Source: Chlorops oryzae (lineage: Eukaryota > Arthropoda > Insecta > Diptera > Chloropidae). Taken from it: DNA of 64,000 bases. Made by a program: the position numbers and the translations under genes. Below the pieces are notes generated by a model. That model was given only the letters and a program-made list of their open reading frames with translations, had not been told where the DNA came from and ran no database searches. This document shows positions 30,507-42,005 of the stretch, piece by piece (position 1 is the first letter of the stretch; every line of letters starts with the position of its first letter). The stretch is taken from the NCBI GenBank assembly GCA_020466095.1, contig CM035806.1, positions 122,259,168 through 122,323,167 on the forward strand. The letters run 5' to 3'.

Positions 30507-32754
30507 GCAAACGCACAATTCATTCATTAAATGTCCATTTACGCACGTTTCTCGCACTCGCGTTGCGCATTTTTGTTTTCAATCAGCATTCGCTTTGTGA
30601 TGTGAGACGAAATGGCATAGGGACAAAGACTGTCTTTACATTATGCGTGTTAACCCTTGCGTTTTTTCGAATTCCCTTTTAAAACTCCTACGAAACGCGC
30701 AGCGCATTTAGACGATGATTTTCACCCTGCGTTGCTGCTTGTCGTTTTTTGACATTTAAGCGGCCTAATATATGCCCAGGGTGAACACGCATAGTGTAAA
30801 GACCGTCAAAGTGTATCGTAATAAGGAGGCCAGCATTTTCAAAATGCTAAGAGAGCCGATAGAGTACATTGGCGGCTCTTAATATATTAAATACTTATGC
30901 CGAGAGACACAAAAACGCTTTGACCGCTGAAAGTTCAACTTCGAAATTGGCAACGTACTTCCGTCAAGAAAAATTCGGCGACAAAGAAGCGGATCTTGCC
31001 AGAGTTGAAGGTTTATGGGCTTTTCACACCATTTCTCATAATCAAAGTTTTCGGTCGATGGAATGTACTTCGAAATTGATACAAAAGTCTTTTGATAAGA
31101 AATTCGCTTGTGGTAAGACAAAGTGTGAAGCCATTATCAAAAATGTAATTGCTCCTTATTCATTGAACGCACTAAAGGCAGAATTAGAAGATGTCCCTTT
31201 TATATGTTTATTGACAGACACTTCAAATCATAAAGACGTGAAAATATAACCAACGATAGTTACATATTTTTACCCTTCACCTGGACTAAATGTTAAAATT
31301 TTAGATGTAATGAATATACCTGGCGAGACCGCTGTTATTATTTACGATACTTTAATGGACATTATCAAAAAGAATAACCTTACAAATAAGGTGATTGGAT
31401 TTTGTGCCGATAATGCAAATACAAATTTTGGAGGAGTGAGACGTGAAGGCCAATGCAATGTCTTAAAAAAACTACAAGAGGGCCTAGTTAGAAAAATAGT
31501 TGGTGTAGGATGCGGAGCACATATCGCACACAACACAATTCAAACAGCTGCAGATCTGCTTCCAATAGATGTTGAACTTTTAGTCACTAAGATATATTCC
31601 TATTTTTTTTTACACTGTGCGAGTCGAAATTCTGAAATATTTCTGCGACGAAGCGGATGTGCACTACAAAAGAATATTGGGTTATAGCAAAACACGATGG
31701 CTTGCGCTGTTACCCGCAATTGAGAGAATTTTACAAATGTATTCACCATTAAAATCTTATTTTTTGTCGCAAGAAAAGTGTCCTGCTATATTACATTCGT
31801 TTTTATCCAACAAATGCTCAGAGCTATGGTTGACTTTTATTCATATCCAGGCATCTATATTTCATGATACAGTAAAAATTATGGAAAGTGATAAGTTGAG
31901 CTTTACAGAAGTTTCTTACTTGATTTCAAACCTAAAAGATAAATACACCAGTCGATTGGAGAGTGATTATGTGCCGCTTACTATAAGAAGCGTTGTAACG
32001 AACCTTATTGAAAGTGGTGAAATCGATGATAAATAATTTATCAGCCACATACGTAATTTTTATAATAACTGCATCCAATACTTGGAAAAGTATTCTTTTC
32101 AATATGACCAATTTGACACATTTAATTGGATTGAACTAAAACAAAATTTGAATTGGGTCGTTGTTCAACAAACGTTGAAATATATGTTGAAATCTGATAT
32201 AAGTGGCTCAATTAACGAAGACGAATTGTTTGATGAAGTGAGGTATGCGTCGAATTTTGTAAACGCCGATGTTCTAGAAAGATGGGCCAAAGAGAAAAGC
32301 AGTACTGAGGAACGATGGGTCGAGGTATTTAAAAGAAGTGAAGAAAAGTGCATCCCGTATAACAGTTTAGCACTGGTTTCCCAATTCCTTCTTTGTTTAC
32401 CAGGAACAAATGCAACAACAGAGCGAGTGTTTTCCTTGATGAATGCATTTTGGACCTCTGAAAAATCGTCCCTCAAGGTTGACACTCTGCGAGCTTTGCT
32501 CGTGTTGAAGTACAATGTGGGAATTTCTGCAGCATTTCATAACATTTTGTTGGAAAACCCAAAACTACTTGAGCAAATCCATTCAGTAGAAAAATATGAT
32601 TTCAAATACAAATAAATAGATATAAATAAAAAAAAAAATAAAATGAAATCGGTTATTATGTTATTATTTGGTTCTTTGTTGGTTTTTTTTTTTTTATCAG
32701 AAAAAAAATATTTCTATGTCCCGCATTGGCTCTGGCGAAAGTTGGCCGCTTTAC

Positions 32755-32810
32755 CTTACATACCCAGTGGTAAATATAGGAGTTGCTTATTTTTGTCATT
32801 CAATATATTG
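32755..32810. other. Short spacer between hAT and truncated Copia copy
   Basis: 56 bases of AT-rich sequence ending at CAATATATTG, where Copia homology begins. It has no coding content of its own. Confidence 0.4.
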
Positions 32811-33061
32811 GGTGAAAATATTTCGTTGTAATTAATACCATACGTTTGGCTGCAACCTTTTGCTACCAAACGCGCTTTGTACCGCTGAATTTTACCGTCT
32901 GCATTTCGCTTTAAAGTGAAAACCCACTTGCAGCCAATCGCCTTTTCGCCTGCAGGCAAATCCACAAGCTGCCACGTATCATTAGCCAATAATGCTTTAT
33001 ATTCTTCTTGCATAGCATGCTTCCATTCGTGCGCGTTTTCATCCTTCATTGCTGTGAGCAC
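32811..33061 (-). pseudogene. Copia reverse transcriptase start, unit 1, truncated
   Basis: Only the first 80-odd residues of RT are present ([21 protein letters not shown]...NEIFSP). At 32811 Copia homology ends and the frame runs into foreign sequence. The YVDD site and RNase H are missing. Confidence 0.88.
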
Positions 33062-33471
33062 AGGTTCACCATATTGTACTCTTTTCGTGGTCTACCGCGA
33101 GCACCTGTTCTTATTATTCTCGGTCTTCCAGGACCCACACGCTGCCCATCGTTGTCGTTTTGCTCTTCAGGTTCACTTGCTGAATGTTCTTCGCCACTCT
33201 CCATTGGAACGTTTTCCGTTTCTTCATGCTGCGATTGTGACTCAGATTCAGTTATGTTCCTGATGGCAAAGTTACCTGCATCGTCCGAGCTCCTTAGCTA
33301 CATTGGTGAAAATTCAACTGTATTCGTCTTTTCTCCCATTGCAACGTTCTCATCGAATTTTACGTCTCGCCGCACCACTATCTTTCGCGTTTCAGGGTCG
33401 TGAAGGCGATAAGCCTTTGCGGCATTATCATAGCCAACCATTACATATTCTTTCCCCTTTTGCCTCAACTT

Positions 33472-35433
33472 TTAATGTTGATTTTTCTCAAGAGCAATCG
33501 CTAAACATCCAAACACCTTCAGATGTTTTACTGACGGTTTTTGTCCAGTCCAGCTTTCGGATGGAGTAATATCACCAAGTGCCTTTGTTGGTGAACGATT
33601 ACGTAAGTATGCTGAGAAAGCCACTGATTCTGCCCAAAAATTCTCGCTTAGTTGTGAGTGTACCAGCATACATCGACCCATTTCAACGAGAGTCCTATTT
33701 GCTCTCTCAGCAACTCCATTTTGTTGAGGAGTATATGGCGCAGTTAGCTGACGAGTGATTCCACAACTTTTTAAAAACGTATTAAAATTGCTATTCACGA
33801 ACTCTCCTCCATTATCCGTACGCAGCGATTTTATTTTTCGACCAGTTTGTAACTCGGCCATTGCCTTAAACTCTTTAAATTTTTCGAAAACTTCATCTTT
33901 TGTTTTCAAAAAATAAACGTGAACATAACGTGACTTATCATCGATGAATGTCAAAAAATAACTCGATCCGCCATATGACCGCGTACTAAATGGTCCACAT
34001 ACATCCGAATGAATAACATCTAAAAGGTCTTTTGCACGATTTTCGGATGAAAAGAACGGTTGAGAACATATCTTGCTCTTCATGCAAGTAACGCATACTA
34101 TATCTTTCCGATTTGAAATATAGTCCATACCACTAACAATGTTTTTATATGTTAATTCGCTTAAGCTTTGAAAATTAATATGGCCATATCGGTTATGCCA
34201 TTTCATCGAACATTCAACGCGTGAAAAATTACTTGACTGAATCGGGTCTTTAACAGTATACAAATTGTTATTTTTAAACGCCTTCAGTACAACCGAATTA
34301 TCACTCAAATCTACGATTGTCGCATAACCGTTTTCAATTGTCGTTTTTAGTCCGCTTTCGTCTGCTTTAGGAGTAGAAACAAAATTCATTTCCATGTCCG
34401 GCACGTATAAACAGTTCTTCAATATAAATTCAAAATTAATTGTTTTAACTTTAACTGTACCAATGCCTTTAGCTTCCAAATTGTACTTTCCAGCTAACTG
34501 AACCTTTTCATTGTGTTCCTTTATTTCCACGAACATATCGCGATCAACACAAATATGTGACGTTGCTCCGCTGTCGACGCAAAATTCTCGGTCACTACGC
34601 TGTCGCCGTATTGAAGCAGAGAAAACAGCAAACGATTTCGGATCTTTCTCTTTCTTCTCCACCTTGCAGTCTGCGGCGAAATGCCCCTTTTTTCCGCAAT
34701 TGAAGCATTTCAAATTTGCTCGTTTTTTCTTTCGTACGACGTTTTGATCTTTTGTTCTATTTTGCTCGTCACTTCTACTTAAATTGCCGGAACCGTTATT
34801 CCAATTGGAACTATTTGCTTTATTCTCCGAAGCCGAACGCGCACCAAACGCTGTCGTGACATCAGTACTGTTATGCGAAACGTCAAATTTCCGTCTTTGA
34901 TCCTCTTTACATAACTTAATTTTAAGAACATTAAGCTTTGGCAGTTCATCCCTTGCCTCCAGTGCTACGACCAAGTTCTCATAGCTTTTTGGTAAGCTCG
35001 CCAACAGCATAATTGACAAAAAATCTTCTATAATAGAAATATTGACTTCAGCTAGTTCATCGACTATTTTGAAGAACGCAGATATGTGTTTCTGGACGCT
35101 GTCTGTCTCGCTCATTCGCAAACTTAAAAGCCGTTTGAATAACGCTATTTTCCTTACTGGTCCCCTTGGCTGATGTAAATCCTTAAGAATTTTCCATGCT
35201 TCTGTCGCAGTATTACACGTTCTTATACTGTTTAAGTTTGTTGGCTTAATACATAACATTATAGTTGCTACTGCTTTATTATTTTTAAGAAGCCATTGTG
35301 CTTCATTCTCCTCTGTCTTAATTTCATCACCGGACACGACCGACCAAAGCTCTTGATGCACGAGATCACTTCTCATTTGTAGACACCATGTGTCATAATT
35401 GTTTAAATCAAGTTTCTCTATATTAAAATTCAT
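33472..35433 (-). pseudogene. Copia Gag-protease-integrase part, unit 1
   Basis: A 653-codon frame from MNFNIEKLDL. The Gag N-terminal domain is followed by a CCHC knuckle at residues 243-256 (CFNCGKKGHFAADC), the aspartic protease motif DSGA at 287, the integrase HHCC zinc site (H413, H418, C447, C450), and the integrase core D477, D540 and E576 with the standard 35-residue D-E gap. The polyprotein should continue into the integrase C-terminus and RT, but a TAA at 33472-33474 ends it, a TAG follows in the same frame at 33298-33300, and a one-base loss near 33061-33090 separates it from RT. The polyprotein would package, cut and integrate the element; as it stands it is defective. Order PR-IN-RT-RH is diagnostic of Copia (Pseudoviridae). 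Confidence 0.9.
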
Positions 35434-35461
35434 ATTTTAAATTATTCCCGCTTAGTCGCGC

Positions 35462-35476
35462 TGATCCCATAACCTA
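35462..35476 (-). other. Copia primer-binding site (repeated at +4267, +8534 and +12801)
   Basis: TAGGTTATGGGATCA directly follows the LTR on the minus strand. It resembles the complement of the anticodon region of initiator tRNA-Met, with about two mismatches; Copia elements are known to prime from such an internal tRNA fragment. The same sequence stands at 39729-39743, 43996-44010 and 48263-48277. Confidence 0.6.
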
Positions 35477-35695
35477 TGTTGGGTTTCTTTTTAGTTTTTT
35501 ATTATCCGAATACAAAAACAAGAAACGACTTTCTCGACTGAATATTTATTGCTCACAACTTTTGAACTGAACAATCGATTGATCTTAACTCAGGGTATCG
35601 ACATGCAATTATTATTCGTTACTGCGGGTATCGACATGCGAGAAAAATAAAATGACGACATTAATATGAGTGTTGTACTCTTTTACACATCAACA
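35477..35695 (-). repeat. Copia LTR 1 (219 bp)
   Basis: Starts TGTTGATGTG and ends ACCCAACA on the minus strand (TG...CA with a 5-base terminal inverted repeat TGTTG/CAACA). Confidence 0.93.
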
Positions 35696-35707
35696 GCCCT
35701 CCTCAAC
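35696..35707 (-). other. Copia polypurine tract (repeated at +4267 and +8534)
   Basis: GTTGAGGAGGGC on the minus strand abuts the 3' LTR, the usual place for plus-strand priming. Copies stand at 39963-39974 and 44230-44241. It is absent beyond LTR 4, as expected for a 5' LTR. Confidence 0.65.
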
Positions 35708-35781
35708 ACTTATATTATATTCAAAAATAAACTGTTTCTTATATCTCAGGACTGAAACTGAGATTTACAAACTTAAAGAAC

Positions 35782-36405
35782 TTATTCTCTTAGGCCTAAA
35801 TGTCTCGTCAAAATTGAGTGCATTACTTTCTTCAGATTCTTTGTTAATATATCTGCAATCATATCTTTACTTGGACAGTAAGAAATCTTAATCTCGTTTC
35901 TTTTAAGCATATCTCTTATATGGTGATATTTTATATCAATGTGTTTACTTTTGGCATGGTAAACTGGATTTTTCACAAGACTAATGGCACTTAAATTATC
36001 ACCATTTATAGTAATTGAGTCAACAAAATTTACAATGTTTAATTCCTTCCATAATTTTCTTAAGTAAACCGCCTCCTTTGCTGCGGCTGAAAGTGCTGCA
36101 TACTCAGCCTCAGTGCTGCTAAGCGCAACAGATATTTGCTTTCTTGACTCCCAACTGAAGGCACAACCCGCTAAAAAGAAAACGTATCCTGTGTAGGATT
36201 TTCGATCTGTTGCGTCTCCGCCCCAATCAGCATCGACAAAACATTTTATCCATTCACCAGTCTTTGTATAATGCAATCTGTAGTCTCTGGTTTTGCTCAA
36301 GTAACGAAGCAAGTGCTTTGCAGCTGCCAAATGCTCCGAGTGTGGATCCGAATTCCGTTGAGACAACTTGCATACGGAATGCAACACGTCGGGTCGAGTG
36401 TTCAC
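35782..36405 (-). pseudogene. Copia RNase H part, unit 2
   Basis: Begins NTRPDVLHSVCKLSQ and contains FVDADWGGD (Asp), SSTEAEYAAL (Glu) and the terminal HIDIKYHHIRD with catalytic-region His/Asp. Ends just above the polypurine tract. It is out of frame with RT because of the insertion near 36405-36425, so the native polyprotein cannot be made. Confidence 0.9.
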
Positions 36406-37328
36406 AGCAATATATTAATATAATACATTAGTGATCCTATAAGTGATTGGTAATCACCTGAATCAACTTTACGACAGTCTTCCTTTGTACAGTGGACCTG
36501 ATAACCGGGTTCCAAAGGAGTGGATACCGGTCGACATACTTCCAGATCATGTTCACGCAATAGTTGCAACACCAATTGCCGCTGCCCTATAGAAATAGAG
36601 CCAGTCTGACCATCACGATAAACTTCCATCCCAAGAAAGTGGTTGATTGGACCATTGTCTACCGTCTGGAATATACAAGAAATATCTTTCTTTATTGAAC
36701 TCAACTCACCATGGTCAGAACATGCGATCAGGAGATCATCCACATAAACTGCAATAATGTTGATGTTCTGGCCTTCATTTCTAGTGTACAGACAGGGTTC
36801 GCTTTTGCACAAATGCTTTGGTACAAATCCCATACTTCTCAACGCCTCATCTAGCCTTGAATTCCATACACGCCCAGATTGTTTGAGTCCATATAACGAT
36901 TTTTTAAGTTTCAGCACCTGATTATTGTTTTCCTCGAACATCTTTGGTTGTTTCATATAAACATTCTCCGCAAGTTCTCCGTTCAGGTAAGCAGTCGATA
37001 CATCGATTTGATGCACATGCAACTCGTATTCGGCTGCTATCGCCAACACCATCCTGATTGTCTCATATCTTACAACGGGTGAAAATATTTCGTTGTAATT
37101 AATACCATACGTTTGGCTGCAACCTTTTGCTACCAAACGCGCTTTGTACCGCTGAATTTTACCGTCTGCATTTCGCTTTAAAGTGAAAACCCACTTGCAG
37201 CCAATCGCCTTTTCGCCTGCAGGCAAATCCACAAGCTGCCACGTATCATTAGCCAATAATGCTTTATATTCTTCTTGCATAGCATGCTTCCATTCGTGCG
37301 CGTTTTCATCCTTCATTGCTGTGAGCAC
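36402..37328 (-). pseudogene. Copia reverse transcriptase part, unit 2
   Basis: A 308-codon frame covering RT: HQIDVSTAYLNG (first catalytic Asp at 109) and AVYVDDLLIA (catalytic Asp pair in YVDD at 195-198), with SLYGLKQSGR between. It has no proper start, being the continuation of the polyprotein after a frameshift. It ends at a stop in SLMYYINILL, where about 11 bases of TATTAATATA-like sequence have been inserted before the RNase H part. Confidence 0.9.
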
Positions 37329-37738
37329 AGGTTCACCATATTGTACTCTTTTCGTGGTCTACCGCGAGCACCTGTTCTTATTATTCTCGGTCTTCCAGGA
37401 CCCACACGCTGCCCATCGTTGTCGTTTTGCTCTTCAGGTTCACTTGCTGAATGTTCTTCGCCACTCTCCATTGGAACGTTTTCCGTTTCTTCATGCTGCG
37501 ATTGTGACTCAGATTCAGTTATGTTCCTGATGGCAAAGTTACCTGCATCGTCCGAGCTCCTTAGCTACATTGGTGAAAATTCAACTGTATTCGTCTTTTC
37601 TCCCATTGCAACGTTCTCATCGAATTTTACGTCTCGCCGCACCACTATCTTTCGCGTTTCAGGGTCGTGAAGGCGATAAGCCTTTGCGGCATTATCATAG
37701 CCAACCATTACATATTCTTTCCCCTTTTGCCTCAACTT

Positions 37739-39700
37739 TTAATGTTGATTTTTCTCAAGAGCAATCGCTAAACATCCAAACACCTTCAGATGTTTTACTG
37801 ACGGTTTTTGTCCAGTCCAGCTTTCGGATGGAGTAATATCACCAAGTGCCTTTGTTGGTGAACGATTACGTAAGTATGCTGAGAAAGCCACTGATTCTGC
37901 CCAAAAATTCTCGCTTAGTTGTGAGTGTACCAGCATACATCGACCCATTTCAACGAGAGTCCTATTTGCTCTCTCAGCAACTCCATTTTGTTGAGGAGTA
38001 TATGGCGCAGTTAGCTGACGAGTGATTCCACAACTTTTTAAAAACGTATTAAAATTGCTATTCACGAACTCTCCTCCATTATCCGTACGCAGCGATTTTA
38101 TTTTTCGACCAGTTTGTAACTCGGCCATTGCCTTAAACTCTTTAAATTTTTCGAAAACTTCATCTTTTGTTTTCAAAAAATAAACGTGAACATAACGTGA
38201 CTTATCATCGATGAATGTCAAAAAATAACTCGATCCGCCATATGACCGCGTACTAAATGGTCCACATACATCCGAATGAATAACATCTAAAAGGTCTTTT
38301 GCACGATTTTTGGATGAAAAGAACGGTTGAGAACATATCTTGCTCTTCATGCAAGTAACGCATACTATATCTTTCCGATTTGAAATATAGTCCATACCAC
38401 TAACAATGTTTTTATATGTTAATTCGCTTAAGCTTTGAAAATTAATATGGCCATATCGGTTATGCCATTTCATCGAACATTCAACGCGTGAAAAATTACT
38501 TGACTGAATCGGGTCTTTAACAGTATACAAATTGTTATTTTTAAACGCCTTCAGTACAACCGAATTATCACTCAAATCTACGATTGTCGCATAACCGTTT
38601 TCAATTGTCGTTTTTAGTCCGCTTTCGTCTGCTTTAGGAGTAGAAACAAAATTCATTTCCATGTCCGGCACGTATAAACAGTTCTTCAATATAAATTCAA
38701 AATTAATTGTTTTAACTTTAACTGTACCAATGCCTTTAGCTTCCAAATTGTACTTTCCAGCTAACTGAACCTTTTCATTGTGTTCCTTTATTTCCACGAA
38801 CATATCGCGATCAACACAAATATGTGACGTTGCTCCGCTGTCGACGCAAAATTCTCGGTCACTACGCTGTCGCCGTATTGAAGCAGAGAAAACAGCAAAC
38901 GATTTCGGATCTTTCTCTTTCTTCTCCACCTTGCAGTCTGCGGCGAAATGCCCCTTTTTTCCGCAATTGAAGCATTTCAAATTTGCTCGTTTTTTCTTTC
39001 GTACGACGTTTTGATCTTTTGTTCTATTTTGCTCGTCACTTCTACTTAAATTGCCGGAACCGTTATTCCAATTGGAACTATTTGCTTTATTCTCCGAAGC
39101 CGAACGCGCACCAAACGCTGTCGTGACATCAGTACTGTTATGCGAAACGTCAAATTTCCGTCTTTGATCCTCTTTACATAACTTAATTTTAAGAACATTA
39201 AGCTTTGGCAGTTCATCCCTTGCCTCCAGTGCTACGACCAAGTTCTCATAGCTTTTTGGTAAGCTCGCCAACAGCATAATTGACAAAAAATCTTCTATAA
39301 TAGAAATATTGACTTCAGCTAGTTCATCGACTATTTTGAAGAACGCAGATATGTGTTTCTGGACGCTGTCTGTCTCGCTCATTCGCAAACTTAAAAGCCG
39401 TTTGAATAACGCTATTTTCCTTACTGGTCCCCTTGGCTGATGTAAATCCTTAAGAATTTTCCATGCTTCTGTCGCAGTATTACACGTTCTTATACTGTTT
39501 AAGTTTGTTGGCTTAATACATAACATTATAGTTGCTACTGCTTTATTATTTTTAAGAAGCCATTGTGCTTCATTCTCCTCTGTCTTAATTTCATCACCGG
39601 ACACGACCGACCAAAGCTCTTGATGCACGAGATCACTTCTCATTTGTAGACACCATGTGTCATAATTGTTTAAATCAAGTTTCTCTATATTAAAATTCAT
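37739..39700 (-). pseudogene. Copia Gag-protease-integrase part, unit 2
   Basis: Identical to unit 1 apart from a C to T change on the plus strand near 38310 that makes residue 464 Lys instead of Glu (FSSKNRAK). Ends at the same stop as the other units and is followed by the same second stop (37565-37567) and frameshift. Confidence 0.9.
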
Positions 39701-39743
39701 ATTTTAAATTATTCCCGCTTAGTCGCGCTGATCCCATAACCTA

Positions 39744-39962
39744 TGTTGGGTTTCTTTTTAGTTTTTTATTATCCGAATACAAAAACAAGAAACGACTTTC
39801 TCGACTGAATATTTATTGCTCACAACTTTTGAACTGAACAATCGATTGATCTTAACTCAGGGTATCGACATGCAATTATTATTCGTTACTGCGGGTATCG
39901 ACATGCGAGAAAAATAAAATGACGACATTAATATGAGTGTTGTACTCTTTTACACATCAACA
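39744..39962 (-). repeat. Copia LTR 2 (219 bp)
   Basis: Same ends and, as far as I can see, the same sequence as LTR 1. Confidence 0.93.
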
Positions 39963-40048
39963 GCCCTCCTCAACACTTATATTATATTCAAAAATAAACT
40001 GTTTCTTATATCTCAGGACTGAAACTGAGATTTACAAACTTAAAGAAC

Positions 40049-40672
40049 TTATTCTCTTAGGCCTAAATGTCTCGTCAAAATTGAGTGCATTACTTTCTTC
40101 AGATTCTTTGTTAATATATCTGCAATCATATCTTTACTTGGACAGTAAGAAATCTTAATCTCGTTTCTTTTAAGCATATCTCTTATATGGTGATATTTTA
40201 TATCAATGTGTTTACTTTTGGCATGGTAAACTGGATTTTTCACAAGACTAATGGCACTTAAATTATCACCATTTATAGTAATTGAGTCAACAAAATTTAC
40301 AATGTTTAATTCCTTCCATAATTTTCTTAAGTAAACCGCCTCCTTTGCTGCGGCTGAAAGTGCTGCATACTCAGCCTCAGTGCTGCTAAGCGCAACAGAT
40401 ATTTGCTTTCTTGACTCCCAACTGAAGGCACAACCCGCTAAAAAGAAAACGTATCCTGTGTAGGATTTTCGATCTGTTGCGTCTCCGCCCCAATCAGCAT
40501 CGACAAAACATTTTATCCATTCACCAGTCTTTGTATAATGCAATCTGTAGTCTCTGGTTTTGCTCAAGTAACGAAGCAAGTGCTTTGCAGCTGCCAAATG
40601 CTCCGAGTGTGGATCCGAATTCCGTTGAGACAACTTGCATACGGAATGCAACACGTCGGGTCGAGTGTTCAC
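40049..40672 (-). pseudogene. Copia RNase H part, unit 3
   Basis: Same as the unit 2 RNase H part. Confidence 0.9.
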
Positions 40673-41595
40673 AGCAATATATTAATATAATACATTAGTG
40701 ATCCTATAAGTGATTGGTAATCACCTGAATCAACTTTACGACAGTCTTCCTTTGTACAGTGGACCTGATAACCGGGTTCCAAAGGAGTGGATACCGGTCG
40801 ACATACTTCCAGATCATGTTCACGCAATAGTTGCAACACCAATTGCCGCTGCCCTATAGAAATAGAGCCAGTCTGACCATCACGATAAACTTCCATCCCA
40901 AGAAAGTGGTTGATTGGACCATTGTCTACCGTCTGGAATATACAAGAAATATCTTTCTTTATTGAACTCAACTCACCATGGTCAGAACATGCGATCAGGA
41001 GATCATCCACATAAACTGCAATAATGTTGATGTTCTGGCCTTCATTTCTAGTGTACAGACAGGGTTCGCTTTTGCACAAATGCTTTGGTACAAATCCCAT
41101 ACTTCTCAACGCCTCATCTAGCCTTGAATTCCATACACGCCCAGATTGTTTGAGTCCATATAACGATTTTTTAAGTTTCAGCACCTGATTATTGTTTTCC
41201 TCGAACATCTTTGGTTGTTTCATATAAACATTCTCCGCAAGTTCTCCGTTCAGGTAAGCAGTCGATACATCGATTTGATGCACATGCAACTCGTATTCGG
41301 CTGCTATCGCCAACACCATCCTGATTGTCTCATATCTTACAACGGGTGAAAATATTTCGTTGTAATTAATACCATACGTTTGGCTGCAACCTTTTGCTAC
41401 CAAACGCGCTTTGTACCGCTGAATTTTACCGTCTGCATTTCGCTTTAAAGTGAAAACCCACTTGCAGCCAATCGCCTTTTCGCCTGCAGGCAAATCCACA
41501 AGCTGCCACGTATCATTAGCCAATAATGCTTTATATTCTTCTTGCATAGCATGCTTCCATTCGTGCGCGTTTTCATCCTTCATTGCTGTGAGCAC
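40669..41595 (-). pseudogene. Copia reverse transcriptase part, unit 3
   Basis: Same as the unit 2 RT part, including the YVDD site and the terminal short insertion. Confidence 0.9.
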
Positions 41596-42005
41596 AGGTT
41601 CACCATATTGTACTCTTTTCGTGGTCTACCGCGAGCACCTGTTCTTATTATTCTCGGTCTTCCAGGACCCACACGCTGCCCATCGTTGTCGTTTTGCTCT
41701 TCAGGTTCACTTGCTGAATGTTCTTCGCCACTCTCCATTGGAACGTTTTCCGTTTCTTCATGCTGCGATTGTGACTCAGATTCAGTTATGTTCCTGATGG
41801 CAAAGTTACCTGCATCGTCCGAGCTCCTTAGCTACATTGGTGAAAATTCAACTGTATTCGTCTTTTCTCCCATTGCAACGTTCTCATCGAATTTTACGTC
41901 TCGCCGCACCACTATCTTTCGCGTTTCAGGGTCGTGAAGGCGATAAGCCTTTGCGGCATTATCATAGCCAACCATTACATATTCTTTCCCCTTTTGCCTC
42001 AACTT

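Larger units (their letters stand above)
28573..30887. mobile_element. 2.3-kb TIR element nested in the hAT transposase gene
   Basis: TAATATAT (possibly TTAATATAT) flanks the insert 28581-30879. The left end AAGAGCCGCCAACGTACTCT and the complement of the right end AAGAGCCGCCAATGTACTCT agree, and similarity resumes at ATGCTGGCCTCC and TTACGATACACT, giving imperfect inverted repeats of about 85 bp. Precise removal restores the host reading frame. No transposase is visible inside. The 8-9-bp duplication leaves hAT, P or Mutator-like as options. Confidence 0.85.
28469..32615 (+). pseudogene. hAT transposase gene, interrupted by a 2.3-kb element
   Basis: The N-terminus MPPTVKKRICKFNNEM begins at 28469 and is cut at 28580 by another transposon. 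Past it, at 30888, the frame continues without loss (FNI|LNTYAERH). The rest includes FADN-like CADNANTNFGG, GCGAHIAHNTIQ, KTRWLALLPAIE and the C-terminal dimerisation domain LPGTNATTERVFSLMN...LLVLKYN, ending at 32615. Lesions besides the insertion: TAA at 31247-31249, a frameshift in a T run near 31600, and TAA at 32034-32036. Total length without the insert is about 610 codons, normal for hAT. The few lesions suggest it was active fairly recently. Confidence 0.85.
28035..32754 (+). mobile_element. hAT transposon carrying a nearly complete transposase pseudogene and a nested element
   Basis: The left end TGTAAGGGCGGCCAAC and right end GTTGGCCGCTTTACC are imperfect inverted repeats. Flanks CTTACAAT and CTTACATA share six of eight bases. 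Just inside the left end GTCCCGCA occurs at least four times in direct orientation within about 110 bp, and once inside the right end (about 32718); such subterminal repeats are typical transposase-binding sites. The gene between encodes a hAT transposase. Confidence 0.72.
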
